Shown here: positions 1-9,493 of the stretch, piece by piece
Layout: each line of letters opens with the position of its first letter
Numbering within the stretch: position 1 is the stretch's first letter
DNA from: Acidobacteriota bacterium
Lineage (GTDB): Bacteria; Acidobacteriota; Terriglobia; Terriglobales; Acidobacteriaceae
Assembly: GCA_003225055.1 (NCBI GenBank)
Contig: QIAU01000054.1
Location: 1-35,154 of the forward strand
Reading direction: 5' to 3'
Length of the DNA stretch: 35,154 nt
The notes under the pieces: generated by a model
Database searches by the model: none
What the model was told of the DNA's origin: nothing
Seen by the model: only the letters and a program-made list of their open reading frames with translations
Translations under genes and position numbers: made by a program

Positions 1-201
1 CGGTGCGCCACGGGCTTGATCGCCGGCAACGTAGCTCGAATTTTTGCGGGGAAAAGACGATAATCGGGTTTGAAGGCGAAGGACTGCCACTCGATTTCTG
101 CTGCATCCGGCAGGCGGAAAATCGCGATTGCAGAGAAGACATGTTGCTGCCTGCCGTGAATTCCCTGTGGCTGGCGTGTGCGGCATATACCAGAATGAGA
201 G

Positions 202-717
202 ATGATGACGTCGAAAGACGGAAAGGTAACTAGCGTAATCATGAAAGGGAATCTTGAGCTCGGCACCCCTCCCTGGATAACCGCCGAGGGAACGATAGAT
301 CTCACCAAGTTGCCGATCGATTTCATCTTGAAGCAGGCAATCGATCCCGAATACGAACAGTTTCGCTCGGCGTGTGTACTCCTCGGCAGCATGGCTGGCG
401 CTGGACGGCTGGAGGCTGGGCTCTATCTGCTTGGCCTGCTCGGCTGGTACGCGTCGGATTTGCACAGGCTTGAGGTAATAGCGGAGCAGCTTGCGCACTT
501 CCCCCACGAGTCGTCCGCGAACGCACTCTTGGCAGAGATCCGGCGCATCAGGAGTTCGAATACCACTCGGCGATACTTGGACCGGGTGCTCCGATCTCTT
601 GCCGTCCTTCCGCACGATCTCGTCAAATCCGGACTGGAAGTCCTCGCTGAGGACACTTCCTTTTCACCCAAGATGCGCGCCAAGTTTCGTAATTCCCGCG
701 AGAGAATTTGGATTTGA
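202..717 (+). CDS. Hypothetical protein, alpha-helical, HEAT-like
   Basis: I do not recognise a named family. The 171-residue product is rich in leucine and alanine and appears all-helical from about residue 45 onward. Successive amphipathic helices (around LLGSMAGAGRLEAGLYLLGL and HRLEVIAEQLAHF) resemble HEAT or armadillo repeats, although no repeat is clean. There is no signal peptide or membrane segment. Two starts are possible: ATG at 202, or ATG at 241, which is preceded by a GGAAAGG stretch at a long spacing; either leaves the helical part intact. It stands alone, with gene debris downstream. Codon use and a coherent hydrophobic pattern suggest a real gene, but no function can be assigned. 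Confidence 0.5.
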   Translation: MMTSKDGKVTSVIMKGNLELGTPPWITAEGTIDLTKLPIDFILKQAIDPEYEQFRSACVLLGSMAGAGRLEAGLYLLGLLGWYASDLHRLEVIAEQLAHFPHESSANALLAEIRRIRSSNTTRRYLDRVLRSLAVLPHDLVKSGLEVLAEDTSFSPKMRAKFRNSRERIWI

Positions 718-1075
718 CCGTGCCCGGAAAAATGCCCTCCCAGAGGCAGCGGATGCTCCACAAATCGGGAGGAGCAATAGCTTTGCTACGCCAGTCGGCT
801 GGGCCGTGAAGCTTGTCTCAGCGAAGACGGAGACCTTTTCGGAAAGCGGCGACGAAATATACAGGATAAATTGCTCCATGTTGACGCCGCTGTGCGTGTC
901 CTTTTTGTCCGTGGCAGAAAAACTCACGTTCCCGAAGCCGCGGAAATGGAGCGCCGGATACCTCCGCTACGGCGCTTTTTCGTCTCTTCGTCCTGAGGGG
1001 CAGAGGTGGTCCATGGGCATGACTGGGTCACTTGGCTGCAAGTGATAAGAACTTGTAGCCGGCATTTGCACTGGG

Positions 1076-1273
1076 TCACTGGCCGCTTGCGAGGTTGGAG
1101 CGCCGTTTGGTTTCTCTTTCTTTGCGCAGTTCTGCTACGAGCTTTTCCAGTCTTTCAATCCGAGCGCGCATCTGTTGAATTTCACCCTCCCGCTCGCCTG
1201 GCGCTACGGTCTCAGCCAGAGCGCTAAGCGGAAGCAACAAGCAGACAGCGCGGATCCCCCACATACGGTGCAT
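1076..1273 (-). pseudogene. Truncated start of an exported coiled-coil (porin-like) protein
   Basis: This 65-residue frame opens with a good ribosome-binding site (AAGGGGG just before ATG at 1273). A signal peptide follows (hydrophobic core AVCLLLPLSALAE), then a charged heptad-rich segment (EIQQMRARIERLEKLVAELR) that should form a coiled coil. Signal peptide plus short coiled coil is how many large outer-membrane porins of the OprO/OprP or DcaP kind begin, normally followed by several hundred residues of beta-barrel. Here the frame stops soon after the coiled coil, so this is probably the surviving 5' end of a deleted gene. The stop lies inside a short direct repeat (ACTGGGTCACT), which may mark the deletion point. 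A genuine small exported coiled-coil protein is the alternative. Confidence 0.4.
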
Positions 1274-1412
1274 AGCCCCCTTACGATTTCAACCAGCGTA
1301 CGGTTTCTGGCCTGTCCGATCAGGCAGTTCTAGCCCGAAAGATACATAAATTCAGAAACACGAAAGCCTCTTCACGGTAAAACGCTGTTGTTGTGCTGGG
1401 TGAGCGGTTCTC

Positions 1413-1438
1413 GTGGTTCCCCTATAGGGGAGAACCAC
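1413..1438. repeat. 26-base palindrome
   Basis: GTGGTT (1413-1418) pairs with AACCAC (1433-1438) around the perfect inner palindrome CCCCTATAGGGG (1419-1430). It could be a binding site, a mobile-element end or a cruciform. There is no T-run, so a classical terminator is unlikely. Confidence 0.5.
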
Positions 1439-1779
1439 TGAACCACTCGGGATTTGGACGAAGCCGCTGGCGTTTGCGGGGGCTGCTGGTAATCACAGCG
1501 CCGCTCGGTCAGGTCAAAATCACCTCATTCTGCCGGAAACCGCAACCGTATTTCCAGTCGCCGATTGCACTCCTAGCTAGCCGGGATCAGTGTCCCGTTT
1601 CTGCGCACCGACACTCATGAACTGCAAGAGGAAGCGGTCCCTTCCTACCTCTATAAGATTCATCTCTATCTTTGGCTGGGAAAACAACGGGTACGGCCGA
1701 TTCCTGGCCGACGACGATCTCTGCAGTGATGAGCAATTCCCCGATATCCACCATCAATCATCCGATTCCGGTCCGCTTG

Positions 1780-2043
1780 GAAATTTGCGCAGCACAGGTA
1801 ACGCCCGAAACACACTCAACGGGCTTGGCAGAAATCCCACAGCAGTTCCATTTTCGCTACCAGTTGAGATTCAAGCCAGAAGCCCTGGATGGCAAGCGTC
1901 ACAAGCTCCGCGTGAAGCTGGCCGATGCTGTGAATAACCATAACCAGCACAAAGGAGTGTGTCTGAGATACCGCGCCGCCTATGTGCTGTCGCTTTTCGT
2001 TAATCGTCAGACCGACGAGATGGAGGCCCATTTTTTGCCCTAA
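1780..2043 (+). pseudogene. C-terminal remnant of a VWA-domain-like secreted protein
   Basis: The frame ending at 2043 contains a block from about 1850 (FRYQLRFKPEALDGKRHK, then HKGVCLRYRAAYV). This matches my recollection of the C-terminal part of the VWFA-related secreted proteins common in Acidobacteriota, where a beta-strand of the type Y-x-L-x-F-x-P is followed by DGK-x-H-x-L-x-V and a final KGV-x-x-RYR-x-x-Y. Upstream residues in the frame are low in coherence and the roughly 200-residue VWA core is absent, so only the tail survives. The assignment is from memory of the family and is tentative. Confidence 0.35.
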
Positions 2044-2131
2044 TGATGAGACGGAAGAACGTCTAATTTACCCTCAACATGGGTCGGCCATCCGAAGGCC
2101 TTCCAGAGGGGCCAAGAGCTAATTGCTCTTT

Positions 2132-2818
2132 TCAATACCAGCCATTCCCGCTCGGATTCAAAGCGGTTTCAACCAACGCCCGGCAAGCTGCTGCACGCTG
2201 GTGGTCCGCGTTCGCGTCGAACGGGACAACTACGTAACGCAGTTCTGCGGAAATCACATGAACAAAATTGTGGTAGGCCAGGTAATCTTTGCCGGGCTTG
2301 TGGGCGCCTAGTGAGGAATTGACGTCAGGCGCCAGATAAATCACGTAGACCGTGCTGGCAACAGGTGCAGGCATAGCCTCGTTTTGGAGCATTCCCGCCA
2401 ACTTTTGCTGAATTTGCAAATCGTTGATCCGGTCCCCGCCAAAATCGTCGAAGTCTTCCTGGCTGGTGCCATGGGGTAAGAGGCTGATGTTATGGTTCTG
2501 CAAATCCACAAATTGGACGTCGCCATTGGCCGCTAAATCAGACAACGCCGTCTCGCGGGAGCGAGTCGTGGCATCTGCCCATCCCGGGCCGATAAAGACA
2601 CTTACCTGCTCTACCGATTTCATCACCGCTCCCCGGTGGAACGTCTTTTTTTTCGTTGTTGCAAAATCGGGAGGCACAATCTGCACTCTGCCGCCATCAT
2701 CATCAAACACGAAAAGAGGGGTAGCCGGTGTGTCCCCAAACTTGACGCGGCTTTGAGCCATCAGCACTGGACTTGTGAAACTTGCCAGCAGCAGAACTGA
2801 ACACACAAATCTTTTCAT
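2132..2818 (-). CDS. Secreted hypothetical protein, partner of the upstream repeat protein
   Basis: The start is taken at ATG 2818, directly after a GGGAGAGG ribosome-binding site, because the hydrophobic leader MKRFVCSVLLLASFTSPVLM then begins the protein. This gives about 228 residues, cleaved near AQS. The mature part lacks membrane segments. A middle region (DLQIQQKLAGMLQNEAMPAP, then STVYVIYLAPDVNSSLG) and a late region (YHNFVHVISAELRYVVVPFD) recall secreted acidobacterial proteins loosely related to the plant EXORDIUM/phosphate-induced family. I could not confirm this, and no catalytic motif is certain. Its ATG lies 10 bases after the stop of the 831-residue Ig-repeat protein, so the two are probably co-transcribed and act together outside the cytoplasm. 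Confidence 0.6.
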   Translation of the reverse strand: MKRFVCSVLLLASFTSPVLMAQSRVKFGDTPATPLFVFDDDGGRVQIVPPDFATTKKKTFHRGAVMKSVEQVSVFIGPGWADATTRSRETALSDLAANGDVQFVDLQNHNISLLPHGTSQEDFDDFGGDRINDLQIQQKLAGMLQNEAMPAPVASTVYVIYLAPDVNSSLGAHKPGKDYLAYHNFVHVISAELRYVVVPFDANADHQRAAACRALVETALNPSGNGWY

Positions 2819-2828
2819 AAGCCTCTCC

Positions 2829-5324
2829 CTACTGCGCCAACTGCAGTGAAACACCGTCAATCACAAATGAAGTCTGCAGTTCGAAATCTTCCACGCCCTG
2901 GAAGAAAATCTGTATTGTCTGCCCCTTGAAGAAACTCAGATCAAAGGTGTGTTGCTGATAGCCGCGGGCGTGATTCAGATTGGAGTATGTCGCCAGAGTT
3001 GAGAGAACGTTGCCCGCAGAATCCCGGACTTGCAGCGTGAGTTTGTCGTACGCCGTAGCCGTAGTGGTCTCAGCGGTATCAATGTGCAGCCAGAAGCTGA
3101 GCGTGGCGGCCGTTGCATTGGACAGTATAGACACCTGCTGCATGACGGTGTCCGTATGACTCGAACCAAAGCCATCCAGCCAGGCGTCCCAACTCCCTGT
3201 ATGCGCCGGTTCGCTACTGGTGTTGTTGATGATGTCTACAGGCGACGACGAAGTCAGCACCCATGGCGTCGGATTGGATGAGCCGTTCTCGAATCCGCCA
3301 TTGCCGATAAGTTCACTCGTAGTGCCGCCGTTGGAAACGATTACAGTCACTGTTGGCGAAGTACTTACGTTGCCGGCCGCGTCGAAAGCTTTAGAGACGA
3401 TCGTGTGCGGACCATTGGGCACGTTGGCCGTGCCGAAGCTGAATGAAAGCAATGAGGAGTTGGTGTTGGAAGTCACTTCGGTTCCGTCAATCAGTATCTG
3501 CATCTGCGTCACGCCGACATTGTCTGAGGCCGTTGCAGTAACCATCACAGTACCGGAGACAGTCGCGCTATTCGCCGGCGAGGTAACGAAAGTGGTGGGC
3601 GGTGTGGTATCGCCTCCGGGAGTAGTGACGTTCAGCTGAAAGTCATCTGCCACAAACGAAGTCTGCAAGATGGAGTCCTCCGTGCCTTGCAGGAAGATCT
3701 GGATCGTCTGGCCCTTGAAGGAAGTCAGGTCAAAGCTCTTCTGCTGATAGCCGGCGGCCTGGTTCAAATTGGAGAGCACGGCAAGCGTGGACAATACCGA
3801 ACCCGAGCTATTGCGAACTTGGACCATCAGGGTATCAAACGCCGTAGTGGTGCTGGTTTCCGCCGTGTCAATATGCAGCCAGAAGGTCAGCGTGGCTGCT
3901 GTCGCATTCGCAGGGATTGTTGCCTGTTGCAGGATTGAATCCGCCGTAGTGCGACCGTGGCCGTCCAGCCAGGCATCGAAAGCCCCGGAGTGCGGCGGCT
4001 CTGCGCTGTTGCTGTTAATGATCCTATTACTTGCGGCCGTTGTGCTCACCGTCCACGGGGAAGGGTTGGACGCACCGTTCTCAAATCCTGGGTTGCCCAG
4101 CAACTGGGTGGTGCCGCCTCCACCCGGTGCCGTAATAGTCAGAGCTACGGTTGCAGTGTGAGTCACACCGCCTCCAGTTGCAGTGACTGTAACGTTGGTC
4201 GTCGCGGTAGTCGCCGTATTGCTGGCTGAGAAAGCGAGAGTCGAGTTGCCACTGCCGGGCGCGGCGATAGAACTGGGATTGAAGCTGGCAGCCACCCCGG
4301 ATGGCAGGCCGGAGGCAGAAAACGAAATCGCCGAGTTGAATCCTCCGAACACGGTGGTCGAAGTCCTGCTGCTGCCGCTGCTTCCCTGGGCCACCGAAAG
4401 GCTGCTGGGCGACGCGCTCAAAGTAAAGTCGGGCGTGGCCGCCGCCGTTACGGTCAATGCTACGGCGGTAATGTGAGTGACGCCCCCTCCACTCGCCGCC
4501 ACGGTTACAGTAAAGGACCCAGTGGTGGCCATGCTGCTGGAGGAGAAGGTGAGGATTGAGTTGCCATTACCTGGAGCGACAATGGAGATTGGATTGAAGC
4601 CGGCCGTCACCCCTGACGGCAGACCGGATACGGAGAGCGAAAGTGCGGAATCAAATCCGCCTGACACGCTGGTTGAAATCGTGCTGTTCCCGGAGCCGCC
4701 CTGGGCCACAGAGAGGCTGGCGGGAGAGACGCTCAAACTGAAGTCAGGTGTCGGTGTGCCAGGGTTGAAAATGATGTCCAATATAGGATGTATTTCAATT
4801 CCGTTAGGCGCAACCCCGGTCTGACCATGCAGGAAGTCAAACATACCTACACCTTCTATCTGCACGGGAATGTTCGCGGTTTGAAAACTGGTGGTGGCAG
4901 TCAGTTTTGCATCGAATTCCGAACGCGCCTTGGTTATGCCTGGCAAGAACGGGCTGCTGGAGCCGACGCAGGAAGGCATCGGAATTTCTGTAATCATGGT
5001 GTTGCCGGACGCGTCCTGAATTACCAGATGGTAGTCCGAGTCACTCTCTAGCTTGTATTCCGTCAGAGTCGCATTAATCACCCACACGGTGGTTTCCGCC
5101 GGCGACACGCGGTGGTTTGCCGGGATAGGACTGGGTGCGGTAAAGGCCCGCATCGAGGCGATGGTTGTGCTGGTAGGGGAATTGAGATTGACCTTACTGG
5201 CGTCGGGATCGGTTCCAGTCTTTACCGACCAGCGCTCGACTCCGCACTGCGACCAAATAGAGGTGGGGGAAAGAATGAAACCAGCGGCAATGACGAGCAA
5301 CAGCAGACGGCGGATACGCAGCAT
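2829..5324 (-). CDS. Large secreted protein with Ig-like repeats and two carbohydrate-binding-like modules
   Basis: The chosen start (ATG 5324) follows GGAGAG and gives a clean signal peptide (MLRIRRLLLLVIAAGFILSP, cleaved near WSQ) on an 831-residue protein; the open frame extends upstream without a leader. In order it has: an N-terminal domain of about 190 residues with a Cys near the mature start; two roughly 100-residue Ser/Thr/Gly-rich Ig-like repeats, each opening DFSLSVSPASLSVAQG or DFTLSASPSSLSVAQG; a jelly-roll-like module starting LLGNPGFENG; an Ig-like domain (TFVTSPANSATVSGTV); and a second jelly-roll-like module starting ELIGNGGFENG. The two last modules share W-D-AWLDG, LSFWLHIDTAET and GYQQ...FDL...FKGQTIQIF motifs, so they are internal duplicates. 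No catalytic domain is visible. It probably binds glycans or other cells as an extracellular adhesin. It leads a two-gene operon. Confidence 0.8.
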   Translation of the reverse strand: MLRIRRLLLLVIAAGFILSPTSIWSQCGVERWSVKTGTDPDASKVNLNSPTSTTIASMRAFTAPSPIPANHRVSPAETTVWVINATLTEYKLESDSDYHLVIQDASGNTMITEIPMPSCVGSSSPFLPGITKARSEFDAKLTATTSFQTANIPVQIEGVGMFDFLHGQTGVAPNGIEIHPILDIIFNPGTPTPDFSLSVSPASLSVAQGGSGNSTISTSVSGGFDSALSLSVSGLPSGVTAGFNPISIVAPGNGNSILTFSSSSMATTGSFTVTVAASGGGVTHITAVALTVTAAATPDFTLSASPSSLSVAQGSSGSSRTSTTVFGGFNSAISFSASGLPSGVAASFNPSSIAAPGSGNSTLAFSASNTATTATTNVTVTATGGGVTHTATVALTITAPGGGGTTQLLGNPGFENGASNPSPWTVSTTAASNRIINSNSAEPPHSGAFDAWLDGHGRTTADSILQQATIPANATAATLTFWLHIDTAETSTTTAFDTLMVQVRNSSGSVLSTLAVLSNLNQAAGYQQKSFDLTSFKGQTIQIFLQGTEDSILQTSFVADDFQLNVTTPGGDTTPPTTFVTSPANSATVSGTVMVTATASDNVGVTQMQILIDGTEVTSNTNSSLLSFSFGTANVPNGPHTIVSKAFDAAGNVSTSPTVTVIVSNGGTTSELIGNGGFENGSSNPTPWVLTSSSPVDIINNTSSEPAHTGSWDAWLDGFGSSHTDTVMQQVSILSNATAATLSFWLHIDTAETTTATAYDKLTLQVRDSAGNVLSTLATYSNLNHARGYQQHTFDLSFFKGQTIQIFFQGVEDFELQTSFVIDGVSLQLAQ

Positions 5325-6543
5325 CGTGAACTCTCCAGACCGTTGTGGGACCAGCTGAACTGGTTTTGGACTCGCCAGAAATTTGATTCCCCCACCCGCG
5401 GGCCCGAACGGGTCGGTGCTATCAACGGACGGCGCGCGACTGCTAGCGGGTCTGAATGGACACGTTGCACACCAGCTCAACCCCTATCGCGTTAGTGTGA
5501 CCGACCATGGTGGAGACTCTGCCGGCGTACTCGACAGCGCTTCGGCAATCAATACCGCAGCGGCCCGACGCGAACCTCTTGCGTGCGCCTACGGCGTCGT
5601 GGGCATGAACACGATTGGCGCAATCTAGGCTTTACTTTCCGCTAAGCGTCTCTAAGGTTTCGGACGCGATCAGCGGAATGTTTAACGTGAAGCGCGACAA
5701 CGCGATCATCCACAACACCGATCCTGCGAAGACTATCAACCTGCACCCGGCCGGAAATCAGGTCTACACTGCACGCGGGCTCATGCGTGGTGTTGGATTT
5801 GCCCAGACCGTGCGCCGAACATCGTCGAGCACTGCTTCATCTGGACGCCCGAGAGTTTGGGCATTATGAACCCGCTCGGCGGCGACCAGAACCTGGTTCG
5901 CAACTGCTTAAGACCGAGTTCGTCGCCGGCTGCGCCTTCCCGTATTCCGAGAATATCAACGGTTGTGTCTGTGTCAATACACACTTGGCCCGGCCCCTGT
6001 CTTGCTCCGAGGGTGGACCATGTGGTTGGACAGTTCTGGTTCCAAAAATCAGAAAGGAAGCGGCGAAAAGCATGAGCCAATGGTGTTCGGGCCGGTGGCA
6101 CGGAAGATGCTTCATTGGGGAAGGACACGTCCCGCCTTCCGAGGGTGCGCTGAGTTTGGCATATCGACACGCGCGGAGGCTGCTTGGTTGTTCGGCTCGT
6201 CGACGGGAAAATCGCCAATTGGCGCGAATACGAGTAGGCATCACCGCTACCGTGGGATGAATTGGGGAAAATCACTTGTGAACCAACCCTCGAGTGGCCC
6301 AAGTCCCTGGAGACCTGAAGATGGCACCTACAGCTCAGAAATGCCATTCGGATTGCGTATCGGTCACATCCACTGCGAACGCGAACCGATGTTCTGGCCG
6401 CAAGCCAATTCTCGACAGCGCCACGTGAATCGTCATCACATCGTCCCCTCTCAGGGGAAAGTGATTGGCCCGCCAGCCACGGCGAAAACCTCGAAAGGTC
6501 TGAGCGGACGGGAAGTATCCTTCTTTCATAGTTCTCTTCTCCG
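5325..6543. other. Gene debris with coding-like fragments
   Basis: No complete gene is seen. Frames at about 5470-5626 (+; TDHGGDSAGVLDSASAINTA, then LACAYGVVGMNTIGAI) and 5640-5800 (+; KVSDAISGMFNVKRDNAIIH, then TINLHPAGNQVYTARGLM) read like coherent protein, but they are in different registers, interrupted, and not recognised. A later shift (EHCFIWTPESLGIMNPLGGD) may continue the same lost enzyme. The 372-residue minus-strand frame across 5781-6899 is arginine/serine-rich and is treated as a shadow. Confidence 0.4.
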
Positions 6544-6648
6544 GTGCTCCTTTCTCTCACGACACTGTTCGCCACATTGTTCTCGGTCTTGCCTTCGCGC
6601 TCTGCCCTCCGGCTGGAGAACCTGACGCTGCGCCACCAAATTGGCATC
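6544..6648 (+). pseudogene. N-terminal scrap of an integrase-core-type transposase
   Basis: About 35 residues (MLLSLTTLFATLFSVLPSRS, then ALRLENLTLRHQIGI) resemble the start of the DDE transposases whose N-terminus reads L-x-L-E-x-L-x-LRHQL-x-V. The similarity stops there and the frame passes into an IS1634-like sequence, so two insertion-sequence remnants seem to abut. Recognition is from memory of the motif only. Confidence 0.4.
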
Positions 6649-7447
6649 GGAACAAACCAGGCAAGAGCGCGGATCGCCATCAAGCCGGGCATCACCACCA
6701 CGATGCGGGAGGGATTCCGCCTCGGCGACGTGGAAGAGTTCCAACAGAAGGTGGAGGAATCTGGGCCAGAGCTGATTCCACCCTTACGTGAAAAAGCCCT
6801 GCGCAAGAAAGCGGAGGAGATCTTGGCCCACTTCGGAGCGCAGCCCTGGATCCAGGTCGACATCGCCCTAGAGCCGAGGGAGAAATTCCGGCAGGTCACG
6901 CCGGGCGCTCTTCGCTCGCTACCCTGTACCGTAAGATCGTGCGCTGGGTGCCGAGCCTGAGCTGCGCAGGCGATGAAATTGCGCTCTCGAAATCCGAGGT
7001 GATGGATGGCATCTTTCCCCTGTGACCAACACTCAGCTCGATGCCTCCGCCACGCTTCGTGCCTACAAGTATCAACCCAAGCTGGAGAGGCGCCATGCCC
7101 TTTTGAAATCGGGTCTCCAGGTCGCTCCCATTTTCCTCAAGAAAAACTCCCGTATCGAAGCGCTGATGTTCGTCTATTTCCTCGCGCAGCTGGTTTGTGC
7201 TCTGATCGAGCGGCAGTTGAGAATGGCCATGCGCAAACGGGGCCTACCACATATCCAAATCCCTCCCGAGGATCGACCCTCTGCCACTCCAACCACCGAG
7301 CAAGTGATTCGTGTGTTTAGCTCTCGCGCTCGGCATCTCTTGTTTTCCAGAGACGGCCAAATGGTACAGATTTTCACCGACCCGCTCAGTCCAATCCAAG
7401 AACAGATCCTGAGCCTCATCTCAATATCCCCGCAAGTCTATGCGTAA
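6649..7447 (+). pseudogene. Frameshifted IS1634-like transposase remnant
   Basis: Three frames have to be joined to read one protein. The first runs from about 6700 to 6902 (MREGFRLGDVEEFQQKVEES, PPLREKALRKKAEEILAHFG, PWIQVDIALEPREKFRQVT). The second spans about 6908-7021 (LATLYRKIVRWVPSLSCAGD, then SEVMDGIFPL, then a stop). The third runs from 7022 to the stop at 7447 (TLRAYKYQPKLERRHALLKS, APIFLKKNSRIEALMFVYFL, CALIERQLRMAM). The last block, with Y-K-x-Q-P-x-LE-RRHA-x-LK followed by P-x-FLK-x-x-x-RIEAL, is typical of the C-terminal part of IS1634-family DDE transposases. Two frameshifts and the missing N-terminal half mean it cannot transpose itself. No terminal inverted repeats were identified. 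Confidence 0.65.
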
Positions 7448-7529
7448 ATCGGGAGAGCTCCGGAAACTGCTCTCAAACTGCGGAATGTAGGATAGCTACC
7501 TGCAACAGGTTCTGGGAAACCGAGTTCAG

Positions 7530-8825
7530 TCAAGACCCAACTTTGACGCGCAGAGTCTTCGGTATGAAGAAATAGGTCAAAACCGCGCCGACCATCAAAA
7601 TCGCTGAAATGATATACAAGGCGGCGGATTTGTCGGAAGAAACAGCTCTGGCCCAGATCGGGATATTGGGCCCGAAATAACCGCCTAGGTTCCCCACCGA
7701 GTTCACAATGCCGATACCGGCAGCGGCAGCGGTCCCGGCCAAAAATGCAGACGGCAACGGCCAGAACAACGGCATGGACCCAATAACCCCGAGGGTGCCG
7801 ATGGACAAGAAAATGATGGCCAGAACAGGCTGATAAGCAAAAACCCCGCTCAAAATTAAGCCAACGGCTCCGGCGGTAACATTCACCACATAATGCAGCC
7901 GCCGCTCTCCCGTTCGATCCGAATGATGACTCAGAAGGATCATCCCGATCACCGCCACACCGTACGGCACCGCGCTAATCAGGCCGACCCCGAAATAGCC
8001 TTTTATACCGAAGGCCTTCACGATCGTGGGCAACCAGAAAGCAATGCCGTACAAGCCAACCATCAATGTGAAATAGATCGCGCATAACGCCCACACCTTT
8101 CCGCTGGTGAAGGCATCCATCAGTTTATGTTGAGTCTTATGCTGGTCTTCTGCTAAGAGATTGCTTGCGAGCAGCGCTTTTTCTTCCGCCGTAAGCCATT
8201 TCGCTTCTTCAATGCTGCTGTCCAGATAATAGATTACCCAAAAGCCGACCACAATCGAGGGGATGCCCTCGCCTAGGAACAGCCACTGCCACCCCGCCAG
8301 ATTTGCCGCGCCCGATAGCCGATCCATGATCCAACCGGACACGGGATTGCCGATGACTCCGGAAACTGCAATCGCCGCGACAAACCAGGCGGTTCGTGTG
8401 GACCGGTGTTTCGAGGGATACCACAACGTGAGATAAAAGATGATCCCCGGGAAGAAACCGGCTTCGGCGATGCCTAGGAGAAATCGCAGGGCATAGAAAG
8501 ACCGCTCGCCTCTTACGAACATCATGCAGGCGGATATGACCCCCCACGAGATCATGATCCTGGCAATCCACATGCGCGCCCCGAATTTCTTTAAGAGCAC
8601 ATTGCTGGGAACTTCAAAAAAGAAATATCCGATGAAGAAAATACCAGCGCCAGTAGCGAAAGCTGCATCGGTCAGAGACAGATCTTTCAGCATCTGCAGC
8701 TTCGCAAACCCAACGTTCACCCGATCGAGATAGGCCAGAATGTAGCAAAGGAAGAGAAACGGAAGTAAGCGGACGTCAGCCTTGCGATACGTCTCCGTTT
8801 CAAAGCTTTCACCGGATTTCAACAT
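7530..8825 (-). CDS. MFS transporter, anion:cation symporter (ACS) family
   Basis: A 431-residue permease with about 12 predicted transmembrane helices in two halves, separated by a cytoplasmic loop (about 195-235, EEAKWLTAEEKALLASNLLA). Family signatures are YILAYLDRVNVGFA in helix 1, FFFEVPSNVLLKKFGARMWI in the helix 2-3 region, RFLLGIAEAGFFPGIIFYLT in helix 4, and SHHSDRTGERR in the second half. These are characteristic of the ACS family (phthalate, tartrate, glucarate/galactonate and related carboxylates). The substrate is probably an organic or sugar acid, which fits the remnants of sugar-acid catabolic genes about 0.7 kb away on the other side of its promoter. Length is normal and the frame is intact. 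The exact substrate cannot be read from sequence. Confidence 0.9.
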   Translation of the reverse strand: MLKSGESFETETYRKADVRLLPFLFLCYILAYLDRVNVGFAKLQMLKDLSLTDAAFATGAGIFFIGYFFFEVPSNVLLKKFGARMWIARIMISWGVISACMMFVRGERSFYALRFLLGIAEAGFFPGIIFYLTLWYPSKHRSTRTAWFVAAIAVSGVIGNPVSGWIMDRLSGAANLAGWQWLFLGEGIPSIVVGFWVIYYLDSSIEEAKWLTAEEKALLASNLLAEDQHKTQHKLMDAFTSGKVWALCAIYFTLMVGLYGIAFWLPTIVKAFGIKGYFGVGLISAVPYGVAVIGMILLSHHSDRTGERRLHYVVNVTAGAVGLILSGVFAYQPVLAIIFLSIGTLGVIGSMPLFWPLPSAFLAGTAAAAGIGIVNSVGNLGGYFGPNIPIWARAVSSDKSAALYIISAILMVGAVLTYFFIPKTLRVKVGS

Positions 8826-9493
8826 GCATACACCTTAATTTTCTTGAATCCCGAGCCGGAATTTACGATGGGATTCTCCAGCGAGTGCATCGTACGCTTC
8901 CCCTTCGCCGGACACAACGAATTCCTCGCGCTCGGCGCGACGACATTTGCGCAAGTCCTAGCCCCAAGCTGGAAATCAGGCGGCTGATCATCAGCGGTTG
9001 CCGCCTGTCTACCTCAATCATGCAAACATTCTGTTGGGTCCCGATTTCTCGAGAACGGTTGGTATGGGATGCCTCGCGTGACGAGATTTTCTATTCCGGT
9101 GCACTTTACGAGATTAAGGAAGTGATTAGAGCACAAAGGGCGACGAGCAGCGAGTTCATCGTGGAGACCGCTTTGATTCTCACGAGGAATCGTAAACCTC
9201 GCATTTTCAGCTCGGAGGGAATTTTCGGTAGTCACAGGATCTCCAATGTGTCGGGCCGTGAGTTCTCGTCGTGAAAGAGCAAGCGCCGAATGGAAATCCA
9301 AAAACCTGCAAGGCACAGGTCGCTCTGCAGAACCTTACGTCGGTTTGATTGTTTGATTCCGCCCGCGCCCTCCATTTCTTCTTGCTCGCTGCGCTCGCAA
9401 ACCGCCAAAGGTTTTTTGACCTCAATCAGATCTTGGAGGCGGCTCTGACAAGCGGTTCGGCGCGCAATTCGGTCTCGTCGCCGAGTGCGAGTT
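8826..9493. other. Region without a recognisable gene
   Basis: It should contain the promoter of the leftward permease. Open frames on both strands (8885-9274 +, 9014-9316 -) lack ribosome-binding sites and coherent composition. A short frame at about 8866-8985 (+) reads like protein (SSECIVRFPFAGHNEFLALG) but is not recognised. Confidence 0.4.

Larger units (their letters stand above)
720..1671. other. Degraded intergenic stretch
   Basis: About 950 bases with no convincing complete gene apart from the truncated porin-like start at 1076-1273. It contains an 11-base direct repeat (ACTGGGTCACT at 1022-1032 and 1070-1080) and a palindrome at 1413-1438. Short open frames here lack ribosome-binding sites and coherent composition. 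Confidence 0.5.

Noticed and set aside
3-233. 76-residue plus-strand frame at the window start
   Set aside because: No ribosome-binding site, no domain, and uneven composition; it overlaps the start of the next candidate gene.
2113-2133. Rho-independent terminator at AAGAGCTAATTGCTCTTTTC
   Set aside because: The T-run is on the plus-strand side, while the gene ending here is on the minus strand; the stem is only six pairs, so it is too weak to call.
5781-6899. 372-residue minus-strand open frame
   Set aside because: Arg/Ser/Pro-rich composition, no recognisable domain, and it lies opposite transposase remnants readable on the plus strand; treated as a GC-driven shadow.
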